Shown in pieces: positions 15,670-23,676 of a stretch of DNA of 36,221 nucleotides. Under the pieces are notes generated by a model that worked only from the letters and a program-made list of their open reading frames with translations, did no database searches and was not told the origin of the DNA. The position numbers and the translations under genes are program-made. The DNA comes from Chitinivorax sp. B (lineage in GTDB: Bacteria; Pseudomonadota; Gammaproteobacteria; Burkholderiales; SCOH01), in contig NZ_SCOH01000047.1 in assembly GCF_005503445.1 (NCBI RefSeq), positions 1-36,221 on the forward strand, read 5' to 3'. Positions within the stretch are counted from its first letter, which is position 1, and each line of letters starts with the position of its first letter.

Positions 15670-17454
15670 TTATAGCTCGGCAGCGATATGCACTTGGCTA
15701 CGGCCTGCGGCTTTGGCTTGATAAAGTGCTTTGTCGGCGGCATGTAGCAATTGTTGTGAATCGTGGCCAAACGTGTCGGTAGCTGCAATACCTGCTGAAA
15801 AGGTCAGGCCGGTGAACTGGTTTTCACCGTCACTTATCGGCCGCTGTCGAAGTTGGTCGAGCAGCTCCAGCAGGCGATTCTGCGCAGCAGTGGGCGGCAT
15901 GTCAGCCAGGACAATGCAGAATTCCTCGCCACCATAGCGGCAACAAAAGTCGCTACCACGAATCCCGTCTCTCAATACCTTGCCGAGTTCGATCAATGCG
16001 GCATCCCCCAAGCGATGACCGTGGGTATCGTTCAGGCGTTTGAAATGATCCAGATCAATCAACACCACGCAGACGTTCCAATTAGCACGAATGGCCAACT
16101 GCAAGGTTTGTGGCAGGGCATCCTGCAGGTGGCGACGGTTATACAGGCCGGTCAGTACATCCCGTACTGCCTGTTCACGAAGGGCGGATTGCAAGGCCTC
16201 GATTTCAGCGATTCGCTCTTCCAGCTGGCGGTTAAGTTGGGTCAGTTTCTGCCGGGCATTTTCTGCTTCCGCATGTTCCTTGCGGGCGCGGTCACGTGCG
16301 GATTGCGCTTCAGCCAGTTCATGTTGTACTTGTAATGTCAGATATCGGGTTTCGTTAGCATTGGCCGCTACCCGTGTGTAATGGTGATGAAAGGCTTGTG
16401 ACAACACATAGGCTTGCTTGTAATCCTGACGGTCGGCGTGGATTTTTGCCTGCAGGTTCAGAACGTCCAACGTCAACTGGTCATCGTGCGAGCGCTCTGC
16501 CTGTGCCACCGCGATATCGCACTGTGCAAGTGCTGATTGTGTGTCCCCTTGTTGGGCATCGTGTTGGGCGTGCAGGTATGCGAGGTAGCCGACAAAAAAT
16601 GGATCATCATCACCACCCAGTGTTGTGCTGGCCAATTGCAGATAGTGCTCCCCCCGTGACCATTCGCGTGCATGAAAACAGGCATCAGCCGCTACACATT
16701 GCACAAAACCCAGGTCGCGCGGCGTGATGCTGGCACTGGTGATGTGGGCCAAAGGTTCGACAATGACCAATGCTGCATCAACCAGGTCTTGATGGATCAA
16801 ACACAGGGCCAGATTGGCTGAGAACAGATCCAGCAGGCTGGTGCGACCAAATGGCAAAATGGTATGACGGGCATCGTGCAACAGCTTGTGTGCAAGGTCA
16901 TAGTTGCCTGCATTCAACTGATAGACACCGATATTGTGATTGATCAAGGCTGAAACCGGTGTGCCTTGTTGTCGCCGGATCAGTGACAGAGCATGATAAG
17001 CTAGCCGCAACCCTTGTTCACGATCACCGCTGCTGGTGTTGGCAATGCTGAGCGTATTCAGCAAAGAGGCATGATCCAGCGCACCCAGATGTTCCAGTTT
17101 GGGCAGCAATGCTTGCAACCGCAACGAGGCCTGATGCGACAGTCCTTTTTCCAGCTCGATTTGCGCCAAAGCTTGTTCGGTACGTAATTGTCCTGGTACA
17201 TCCCCTTGATGCAGGAAAAAATCGGCCAATTCCGTCAACTGCTCAAAAGCCTGATCACGCTTCCCGAACCGGCTTTCATATTTGGCGAGAATCAGGCGGG
17301 CATGGGCCTCCCCGTGGCGATCCTGAACCTGAGCAGCGGCCTGGGCGGCTTCCTGGGCGATGATGTAGGCATTGGCTGGGTCGATCAAGAGCAGCGACCA
17401 AGCATGATGAATGCTGGCCTCGATATCGATACGCTCCATTCCCGTTTCAGCCAC
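15670..17454 (-). CDS. TPR-containing GGDEF diguanylate cyclase
   Basis: Predicted to make cyclic di-GMP from two GTP. The N-terminal 375 residues are a series of TPR-like helix pairs with no membrane span, so the enzyme is probably cytosolic. A coiled coil follows (about 385-428, rich in Glu, Arg, Ala), then the GGDEF domain (429-594) with VRDVLTGLYNRRHL, LIDLDHFKRLNDTHGHRLGD and the active-site GGEEF at 508-512. An inhibitory I-site RGSD (499-502) lies five residues before it. No EAL domain. GTG at 17454 or ATG at 17439 are both possible starts. The TPR input suggests activation by a protein partner. Confidence 0.92.
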   Translation of the reverse strand: MAETGMERIDIEASIHHAWSLLLIDPANAYIIAQEAAQAAAQVQDRHGEAHARLILAKYESRFGKRDQAFEQLTELADFFLHQGDVPGQLRTEQALAQIELEKGLSHQASLRLQALLPKLEHLGALDHASLLNTLSIANTSSGDREQGLRLAYHALSLIRRQQGTPVSALINHNIGVYQLNAGNYDLAHKLLHDARHTILPFGRTSLLDLFSANLALCLIHQDLVDAALVIVEPLAHITSASITPRDLGFVQCVAADACFHAREWSRGEHYLQLASTTLGGDDDPFFVGYLAYLHAQHDAQQGDTQSALAQCDIAVAQAERSHDDQLTLDVLNLQAKIHADRQDYKQAYVLSQAFHHHYTRVAANANETRYLTLQVQHELAEAQSARDRARKEHAEAENARQKLTQLNRQLEERIAEIEALQSALREQAVRDVLTGLYNRRHLQDALPQTLQLAIRANWNVCVVLIDLDHFKRLNDTHGHRLGDAALIELGKVLRDGIRGSDFCCRYGGEEFCIVLADMPPTAAQNRLLELLDQLRQRPISDGENQFTGLTFSAGIAATDTFGHDSQQLLHAADKALYQAKAAGRSQVHIAAEL

Positions 17455-17673
17455 GTTACTTGCTCACTTTAATGTTCTTATTGGCACCCATTACACCACG
17501 CTTGCGCCGATGATTCGAGTTTATATGATGATCGGTATGCATCTTGATTGCCCGATGCTGACGATATAGAGGCCAGCAAATCAATGGTGACAGATGAATT
17601 ATAGGATTCGTTGCTGCTCAAATGATGTTATCCATGATAATGACTGGATTATTTGTAGGAAGGTTGCATTGGC

Positions 17674-18255
17674 ATGAATCGATTGTTGTCGCCAGTGGCG
17701 GCGAGCCTGGAAATCAAGAAAAGTCGGTTTCTTGGTTGGGTGGTACCGGCGTATAGTCGGGCTGAAGTGCAGCAGTTGCTGGATGCAGTACGTCGACAGC
17801 ATCCTGATGCAGCACATCATTGCTGGGCGTGGATATTGGGTAATGACGCAGCGATGAATGACGATGGTGAGCCAGCAGGTACGGCTGGCAAACCGATCCT
17901 GAATGTATTGCAGCATAAACAGCTTGGTAACACATTGGCAGTGGTGACGCGCTATTACGGCGGTATCAAGCTTGGGGCCGGTGGATTGGTGCGGGCTTAT
18001 GGCCAGGCTGTGTCGTTGGCCTTGGCAGATGCCATTTTGCAACCGGTAGTGGCCATGGCGGAACTGAAGCTGGTGGTGCCAGTGGAGCAGGAGGGCCGGT
18101 TACGTGCCTGGCTGACCAAAGTGGGGATTGAGATGGCAGTTCAGCATGATTTTGCAGTACGGGTCTTCATTTTAACCTTACCGGCCGATCAAGTAGTCGC
18201 CACACGGGCTGAGTTGATTGATTTGACACACGGTCGAGTGCAATGGCGGGGATAA
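17674..18255 (+). CDS. yigZ: YigZ/IMPACT family protein
   Basis: The 193-residue protein shows both UPF0029/IMPACT signatures: NDDGEPAGTAGKPIL (62-76) and RYYGGIKLGAGGLVRAYG (93-110), followed by the C-terminal DUF1949-type domain (about 135-190). The N-terminal KKSRFLG is also typical. Molecular function is unsettled; eukaryotic IMPACT regulates the translation kinase GCN2. The ribosome site is AGGAAGG at 17657-17663. Convergent with the lectin anti-sigma-like gene. Confidence 0.92.
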   Translation: MNRLLSPVAASLEIKKSRFLGWVVPAYSRAEVQQLLDAVRRQHPDAAHHCWAWILGNDAAMNDDGEPAGTAGKPILNVLQHKQLGNTLAVVTRYYGGIKLGAGGLVRAYGQAVSLALADAILQPVVAMAELKLVVPVEQEGRLRAWLTKVGIEMAVQHDFAVRVFILTLPADQVVATRAELIDLTHGRVQWRG

Positions 18256-18303
18256 GGTCAGTTGAATACGTTGGGCGGCGGCGTATGTGGCACAGATTCC
18301 ATG

Positions 18304-19485
18304 CTATCTGGACAGCGTGTTGTGCGCGTTGCCCCATTGCTGCAGAGTGTTTTCTGCATTGAATGGCGTCAAGCTCAATTGGTTTTGATTTGCCGTCAAT
18401 GCCATGGGCTGTGATTGGCCTGTAACCAGGGCGGTACCCATACGGTGCCATTTTTGCTCTGGTGCGGTGCCGCAAAGTTGCAAACCCACACTGGTCGATG
18501 TTGCCGCCAGGCAGAGTGTTGGGAATGCCTGGTTATACATGAGCCCATCCCTTTTCAAGCGCCAGGATTGATTCGGTTGAGCATCGCACGTTTGTAACAG
18601 TACACGACCTGTTTGGCTACCTGTATACGCATCAGCGGTCAGGCATAGCCCTGTCGTGGCAGAGAACCAGATTTGTCCTGCTATGGCAAGAGGCCGACTG
18701 GATCGTTCACGTAGTGCAGCCACCCCTGGCTGCCTGGCATCTGTTGATTTGCGAAGATCATCATGTGGTGATTTTGGTTCCATTGGGGTGGGTTGTTTGG
18801 CCATGCTTGGCTCGACTGGTGCGGCTGGCAGCGGTGCAGGGGCCAAGTTGGCGGTATGGCCAGCTGTGGGAGTATCCGATTGAGTCTGCTTACCTTTACT
18901 CGGTGCCGATTGTTTTTCGAGAGATTCCGATATGGGCGAAGGTTGAGCAACCAATGGTGCTGGTACGATATCGGCTTCTACCGTACGAGCCTCAGGTGCT
19001 GGATTGGACGATCGGGCGGTGGGTGGCGCTGGGGTGGTGGTTGCAACGTCAAGCTTGGGCGCAGGCTTACCCGGTTTGGCAACCTCGGCAGGCGCTGGTG
19101 CGGCGGCTGGTTGTTCCATTGCTGGGACTGGTATGGGGGGGGCAGTAGGCTGGGATGCTGTATCGTTGTCCATAACCATTGGTGATTCTGCAGATTGTTG
19201 AAGGGCAGCAGCCTCTTCCTTTTTCCCCATGTTCATTTCCAGCACCATACCTAACCCGATTATTATGGTAGCAGCTGCGGCCAGTGGCCTGGCATACCAG
19301 GGGCGGCGGCGTGGCAGCGCGACGACTTTGTTGTCTGCGGTAGGGGTGACCGCATCACGTGCGGCCTGCAAAATGGCTGCGTCCAGGACAGCACTGGGTT
19401 CGGGGGATGGCAGGTCGCGATAGATTGAGCGGACAATAGTTTCATCCGGTAGCAAATCCTGGTGCAATGGGGTTTGAGGCTTCAT
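18304..19485 (-). CDS. Anti-sigma-factor-like membrane protein with periplasmic ricin-type lectin domain
   Basis: Position directly after an ECF sigma gene (sigma TAA followed at once by this ATG, with a GGGGGA site) marks it as a candidate anti-sigma factor. Layout: cytoplasmic N terminus (1-65) of helical type, one membrane helix (about 66-84, ARPLAAAATIIIGLGMVL), a long Pro/Ala/Thr-rich periplasmic stalk (about 95-262), and a ricin B-type beta-trefoil (about 267-386) with QSW (306-308), EQKW (343-346) and QQW (382-384) marking three repeats and CLTADAYTG as a sugar-site-like segment. The N terminus has no Cys and so lacks the HxxxCxxC zinc motif of common anti-sigma domains. Anti-sigma role is inferred; the lectin could sense extracytoplasmic glycan. 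Confidence 0.75.
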   Translation of the reverse strand: MKPQTPLHQDLLPDETIVRSIYRDLPSPEPSAVLDAAILQAARDAVTPTADNKVVALPRRRPWYARPLAAAATIIIGLGMVLEMNMGKKEEAAALQQSAESPMVMDNDTASQPTAPPIPVPAMEQPAAAPAPAEVAKPGKPAPKLDVATTTPAPPTARSSNPAPEARTVEADIVPAPLVAQPSPISESLEKQSAPSKGKQTQSDTPTAGHTANLAPAPLPAAPVEPSMAKQPTPMEPKSPHDDLRKSTDARQPGVAALRERSSRPLAIAGQIWFSATTGLCLTADAYTGSQTGRVLLQTCDAQPNQSWRLKRDGLMYNQAFPTLCLAATSTSVGLQLCGTAPEQKWHRMGTALVTGQSQPMALTANQNQLSLTPFNAENTLQQWGNAHNTLSR

Positions 19486-20052
19486 TTATCGGTCCCCCAT
19501 CAAGGCAGCCTTGAGCTTGGTAATGGCGTAACGCAATCGACTCTTGGCCGTTTCGGGTGTAACACCGGTCAACGCAGCAATCTCATCAACACTCAGCTCA
19601 GCGTGTTCTCTCAGCAAAAAAGCTTCCCGTTGATTGGCGGGGAGTGTTGCCAATGCTTGCTGTAGTGCGGCCCGTTGTTGCTTGCTTTCCAGTTGCGCAT
19701 CTGGGCCTAGGTCATTGCTGGAAAAGGTCGATAACAGATCGCTTTCTTCATCCAGTTCCAGCTCCGACAATTTGATAGGGTCGCGTTGGCGAATCATATC
19801 GATCAGACGATTGCGGGCAATCTGATATAACCAGGTGCGGAAGGCCGCGGCCGGTTGGTATTCGTGGCGGGTGCGGGTAACGGCGAGCCAGGTATCCTGA
19901 TAGATATCGTCTACCCACCCTGGTTGAGGCGATTGCCGGGTGATGAATGCATATAGCCCTCTACGATGGCGGGCATAGAGTGCCTCAAACGCAGCGGTAT
20001 CGCCCGCGGCGTAGCGCAACATCATGTCTTCATCTGGCAATTCGGCATTCAT
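19486..20052 (-). CDS. ECF-type RNA polymerase sigma factor
   Basis: 188 residues with sigma region 2 (about 24-90: FEALYARHRRGLYAFI, VDDIYQDTWLAV, FRTWLYQIARNRLIDMIR) and region 4 (about 130-182: LPANQREAFLLREH, LSVDEIAALTGVTPETAKSRL helix-turn-helix), separated by an acidic linker. The frame stays open to 20331, but the ATG at 20052 gives the normal length and begins at the usual N terminus (ELPDEDMMLRYAAGD). It is expected to direct polymerase to a small regulon and to be held by the product of the next gene. The gap to the upstream VWA lipoprotein gene is 127 bp. Confidence 0.92.
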   Translation of the reverse strand: MNAELPDEDMMLRYAAGDTAAFEALYARHRRGLYAFITRQSPQPGWVDDIYQDTWLAVTRTRHEYQPAAAFRTWLYQIARNRLIDMIRQRDPIKLSELELDEESDLLSTFSSNDLGPDAQLESKQQRAALQQALATLPANQREAFLLREHAELSVDEIAALTGVTPETAKSRLRYAITKLKAALMGDR

Positions 20053-20179
20053 GCGGCCGAATTCTAAGCCAAATAGCGTGGTTTTGGCGAAAAGTACCAC
20101 CATATTCGCTGTAAGCCACGCCAGGTACGAGATTGAACTTGTGGGGCCACCCCATGGAGATGTACCCCAGTCCTCTTGC

Positions 20180-21901
20180 TTACGGATTACTTGCCGGCTT
20201 GGTTGACAGGGACTTGGCCAGGCCAACCAGGCGAACAAACTCACCGCGATAGCCGAATGGATCATGACCACGTGCGCTGTCTGCCAGTTTCTGGATCTGG
20301 TCATAACCAAATTGACCAATGTATTTACCACCTTTCAGCTCTTGCCCGAATGCCGCAACGGCAGCCGCAAAACGGAAGTCTTCGCTGGTTTGCGCGGCGG
20401 TCTTGATGTCACGTTTGTACAGCGGAAACTCCAGCAACTGGCTCTTGTCACTACCCGGGATTTTGTAGCGCATGCGCAGGAAAGCCAGCTCATCTGTCTT
20501 GTCACTGCCGGATTGGGTGGTTTTGTCACTGCCATATCGCAAGCCATCGAGCATGCGCTTGCCGCCAATCAGGGTGACTTCATATAAGGCGGTAACGCTG
20601 TGGCCTGCGCCGATTTCACCGGCGTCTACCTTGTCATTGTTGAAGTCTTCACGTTTCAGCGCACGGTTTTCATAACCAATCTGACGGTATTCGGCAACAA
20701 CATTGGGGTTGAATTCCAGCTGGATCTTCACGTCTTTGGCAACCACGGCCAGCGTAGAACTGAGTTCGTCCGACAGAACTTTCTGTGCTTCATTCAAATT
20801 GTCGATATAGGAGTAGTTACCGTCGCCGGCATCAGCAATCTGTTCCATCAACTGCTCGTTATAGTTACCTGCACCAAAGCCCAATGAGGAAAGTGATACA
20901 CCGCTTTTACGTTTTTCTTCGACTAAACTCTTCAATTGCCGGAAGTCACTGATACCCACATTGAAGTCACCGTCAGTCGCCAGCAGAATGCGGTTGATCC
21001 CCTCCTTCATAAAGCCTTGGCTTGCCATTTGATAAGCCAGCTGAATACCTGCTGCCCCTGCAGTAGACCCGCCAGGGCGTAACTGATCAATGGCGGCGCT
21101 GATTTTGGCTTTTTCACTGCCAGAGGTCGGTTCCAGTACCACTTGTGTACCGCCGGCATAGGTCACCATTGAAATCCGGTCTTGCGGGCGCAGCTGATTA
21201 GTCAGCAATTTAAGGGCATTCTTGACCATTGGTAGTTTGGCAGGCTCATTCATTGAGCCGGACACATCAACCAAAAACACTAGGTTGGCTGGAGGTAACG
21301 TCGCCTTGGCCACGTCAGATGCCTTGACCCCAATGCGTATCAGGTAACTATCTGGATTCCAGGGAGAGGGGGCGATTTCGGAGGTCACACCGAACGGCAC
21401 CAGCTTACCCTCGTTTTTTTGCTGCGGCAGCGTGTATTGGTATGGGAAGTAGTTAATCAGCTCCTCCACTCTGACGGCATCGGCAGGTGGCAATTGGCCT
21501 TGATTTAGAAAGCGCCGCATATTGGCATATGCCCCCGTATCGACATCGATACTGAAAGTGGAGACGGGGGCGTGGGCAACCTGTTTGATCTCGTGTTGGC
21601 TTAGTTCCTGATATTTCTCTGTATTGGTCGGTTGTGGTGCATAAATCGGTGGGGCTGGCATAACCATGCGTTCTGCCATCAGTGCGGGGGCCACTTTGCG
21701 CTGTGAGCCGGATGGCGCATGACCTGCAGCAACGGGTGCCGGTGCCGCAATGGCCACCGGTTCAGCGGCCGGTTTGGCGGCATCCGCGTTATGTGCCTCC
21801 TGGGCTACGGGGGGGGCTTCAGCAGCGCGCTCATAATGACCACAGGCGCTGAGTGTAAAGACCGTGGTCAGAGCCAGGATCAAAGGACGTTTTGTATTCA
21901 C
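20180..21901 (-). CDS. YfbK-like von Willebrand factor A domain lipoprotein
   Basis: 573 residues. Start GTG at 21901, six bases after GGAG, gives a lipoprotein signal peptide with lipobox LSAC (Cys20); the longer frame would bury this signal. After an Ala/Pro-rich spacer comes a VWA N-terminal domain (about 95-185, FSIDVDTGAYANMRRFLNQG), a VWA domain (about 205-385) with intact MIDAS DVSGS (212-216), GGST and ATDGDF, and a C-terminal DUF3520-type domain. Such proteins often neighbour ECF sigma/anti-sigma pairs, as here. The MIDAS implies metal-dependent ligand binding at the periplasmic or outer-membrane surface. Confidence 0.9.
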   Translation of the reverse strand: MNTKRPLILALTTVFTLSACGHYERAAEAPPVAQEAHNADAAKPAAEPVAIAAPAPVAAGHAPSGSQRKVAPALMAERMVMPAPPIYAPQPTNTEKYQELSQHEIKQVAHAPVSTFSIDVDTGAYANMRRFLNQGQLPPADAVRVEELINYFPYQYTLPQQKNEGKLVPFGVTSEIAPSPWNPDSYLIRIGVKASDVAKATLPPANLVFLVDVSGSMNEPAKLPMVKNALKLLTNQLRPQDRISMVTYAGGTQVVLEPTSGSEKAKISAAIDQLRPGGSTAGAAGIQLAYQMASQGFMKEGINRILLATDGDFNVGISDFRQLKSLVEEKRKSGVSLSSLGFGAGNYNEQLMEQIADAGDGNYSYIDNLNEAQKVLSDELSSTLAVVAKDVKIQLEFNPNVVAEYRQIGYENRALKREDFNNDKVDAGEIGAGHSVTALYEVTLIGGKRMLDGLRYGSDKTTQSGSDKTDELAFLRMRYKIPGSDKSQLLEFPLYKRDIKTAAQTSEDFRFAAAVAAFGQELKGGKYIGQFGYDQIQKLADSARGHDPFGYRGEFVRLVGLAKSLSTKPASNP

Positions 21902-21995
21902 GTTGTTCTCCGTCAGGTGGGATGTGATACAGCTTAAACGGAGCGGGTCAGGAAAACGGGTTAAAGCAACTGAAATTTTTTTGCCTGACAAAGCA

Positions 21996-22021
21996 CGAAT
22001 CCGGCCATGTAGCCGGATTCG
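21996..22021 (-). terminator. Hairpin terminator of the first astacin gene
   Basis: A perfect 10-bp stem CGAATCCGGC / GCCGGATTCG with a 6-base loop lies 25 bp beyond the astacin stop on the minus strand. The downstream T tract is short (TGCTTTGT), so termination may be modest. Confidence 0.6.
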
Positions 22022-22046
22022 CATTACACCTGATCAGATTGTTGTA

Positions 22047-23225
22047 TTAACGTAATACCATGATGGACAAGTTGGTGTGAGCCAGTTGTCCGGTATGGTC
22101 CACTACCTGTACCGTCAGGTCAGCCATACCAGTGGCTTCGGCAGCTGGCTGAATGGTCAGTTGATATTGATTGCCCCCCAGGTACCGGAAGCTGAGATCG
22201 GTATTGCTGGCCAATGCGTGGTTGGATGTAGTGGCAGAAAGCTGCACTTGGCTTGGGTCTTGCGCTGCCAGGTCAATCAGCACCGTGCCTTTGCCATTTT
22301 TGCTCAAAATCAGCTGTTTGGTGTTCAGGCTGATACCCAGCTCGTTCTGCAGTCGCGGTGGATAGAAATGCTTGACCGAGGCGGTGTCACCATTGGTAAG
22401 TCCATTGCGTTGTCCCAGCTGGCTGAGCGGAATGTTAGGGTCAACTGGTCGAATGGTTGGGATGGAACGGTTGATGGCAAATGCCCAGGCACCGTAATGC
22501 ATGATGGATCGGAAATCGTATCCCCCAATGGGGTCGGCCCCACGTGTAATGCGGAAGTTGTGCTGATTGGCTGTAGGGATATTGCTCCAGTTGATGGTGA
22601 CAAAGCGGGCGCGATCCGGCCGGTTTTGCTCATGATCCCAGCCCAATGCGTGTAGCAGTTCATGGGCAGCAATCCCCATGTATTCGCAGCCGCGACCCAA
22701 CGATAATTCCTGCCCACCTCCCACCATCCCGATATACGAATAACAAGCACCGGCTTGGTTACTGGTGACGCGGATATAGTTGGTTTGATTGGTGCGGGCC
22801 ACGAAACGCACGCCAGTTTTCGCGGTGATATGTGCCGTAGCCTGCATGAAGGCGTTGCGTGCTGCAGAAGAAGCAGCGGCCAGCGAGTAATAAACCGTGT
22901 TGTTGGGCCAGCGTCGTGAAGTCCCGACATGATTGTCCAGCGGCTCGATTTCAGTGGTTTGTACCTCCCGGTTGGATGTCCAGGGAACGACCCGAATTGA
23001 AGGAATGCCGAAGCGTTGTATGGCTTCATGTGTCCCTATCACGATGTCGTCAATGACTGCCAAGCCATTGTAGATGGTATAGGGCACCAGTTCGTCGGTT
23101 TCCAGGCTATATCCATGGGCGGTCTGGCCGTTCGAGGACTGAGACGGCTCGGTCGCATAGAGTACTGAAGCCATCATACTGGTGGCCAGTAGGGTCATAC
23201 TGCGGGCGAACATCATGCGTTGCAT
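22047..23225 (-). CDS. Secreted astacin-family metalloprotease with Ig-like C-terminal domain
   Basis: A zinc endopeptidase of family M12A. Signal peptide residues about 1-24; propeptide-like region to about 105; catalytic domain about 106-290 starting RRWPNNTVYYSL, with the zinc motif HELLHALGWDHE (188-199) followed by QNRPDR and the Met-turn SIMHY (240-244). Two Cys (161 and 180) probably form a disulfide. Residues 296-392 form an Ig-like beta domain ending in the mature C terminus; no lectin is attached. ATG at 23225 follows GGAGGT with six bases between. Closely similar to the next gene over catalytic and Ig regions, so the two look like a tandem duplication. Confidence 0.93.
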   Translation of the reverse strand: MQRMMFARSMTLLATSMMASVLYATEPSQSSNGQTAHGYSLETDELVPYTIYNGLAVIDDIVIGTHEAIQRFGIPSIRVVPWTSNREVQTTEIEPLDNHVGTSRRWPNNTVYYSLAAASSAARNAFMQATAHITAKTGVRFVARTNQTNYIRVTSNQAGACYSYIGMVGGGQELSLGRGCEYMGIAAHELLHALGWDHEQNRPDRARFVTINWSNIPTANQHNFRITRGADPIGGYDFRSIMHYGAWAFAINRSIPTIRPVDPNIPLSQLGQRNGLTNGDTASVKHFYPPRLQNELGISLNTKQLILSKNGKGTVLIDLAAQDPSQVQLSATTSNHALASNTDLSFRYLGGNQYQLTIQPAAEATGMADLTVQVVDHTGQLAHTNLSIMVLR

Positions 23226-23613
23226 ATTTCACCTCCGTCGTTGATTGACATACAACATCAGCTTTTCCGTCGTGTGCGGTGCAGCCAATTAAATGTCCAT
23301 GTCATTCAGTTTGATTTCTATATTTCGAAATTGCAAAGATATTTTTTTGTTTAAATAACAATATGATGCAATGCATATGTGAATTGCGAAACGTAATATC
23401 GTCAGAATGGTTATGAAGAAGTATTTGTAACAACCGGTTTTTCTGAAAATATCAACGCACTGTGCAAGGTGGTTCAAAACATGCCATTACGTGCATAGTG
23501 ATTGCAAGTATTCAGAATAGATACTCGCTTATTTTTGATGAGTTGCAGATATATTTATATTGGAGCTACTTTTTTCCGACAGACGGTTAGGTGGGGAGTG
23601 TTGACGTAGTGTT

Positions 23614-23627
23614 GATCAGATCTGATC
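23614..23627. repeat. Perfect 14-bp palindrome
   Basis: GATCAGATCTGATC is self-complementary over all 14 bases. It lies 50 bp beyond the stop of the lectin-bearing astacin and about 390 bp upstream of the next one. It may be a dimeric regulator site or chance. Confidence 0.6.
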
Positions 23628-23655
23628 GGGTCGTACCTTGATATCAGCACGACCC
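23628..23655 (-). terminator. Possible terminator hairpin of the astacin-lectin gene
   Basis: GGGTCGT (23628-23634) pairs with ACGACCC (23649-23655) around a 14-base loop, 22 bp after the stop codon on the minus strand. There is no T tract after it, so it might be a transcript-stabilising hairpin instead. Confidence 0.4.
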
Positions 23656-23676
23656 CTTGTTATTCAGAGGAGCAAA

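Larger units (their letters stand above)
23226..23676. other. Intergenic region between two tandem astacin genes
   Basis: 451 bp with no convincing gene. The part next to the 22047-23225 gene (23300-23450) is AT-rich and should contain its promoter, but I could not fix -35 and -10 elements. The part next to the upstream gene holds a hairpin and a perfect palindrome described separately. Confidence 0.6.

Noticed and set aside
20053-20331. N-terminal extension of the ECF sigma factor to 281 residues
   Set aside because: The extension is composed of the VWA gene's 3' end and the intergenic gap, resembles no sigma domain, and the ATG at 20052 gives the standard sigma N terminus.
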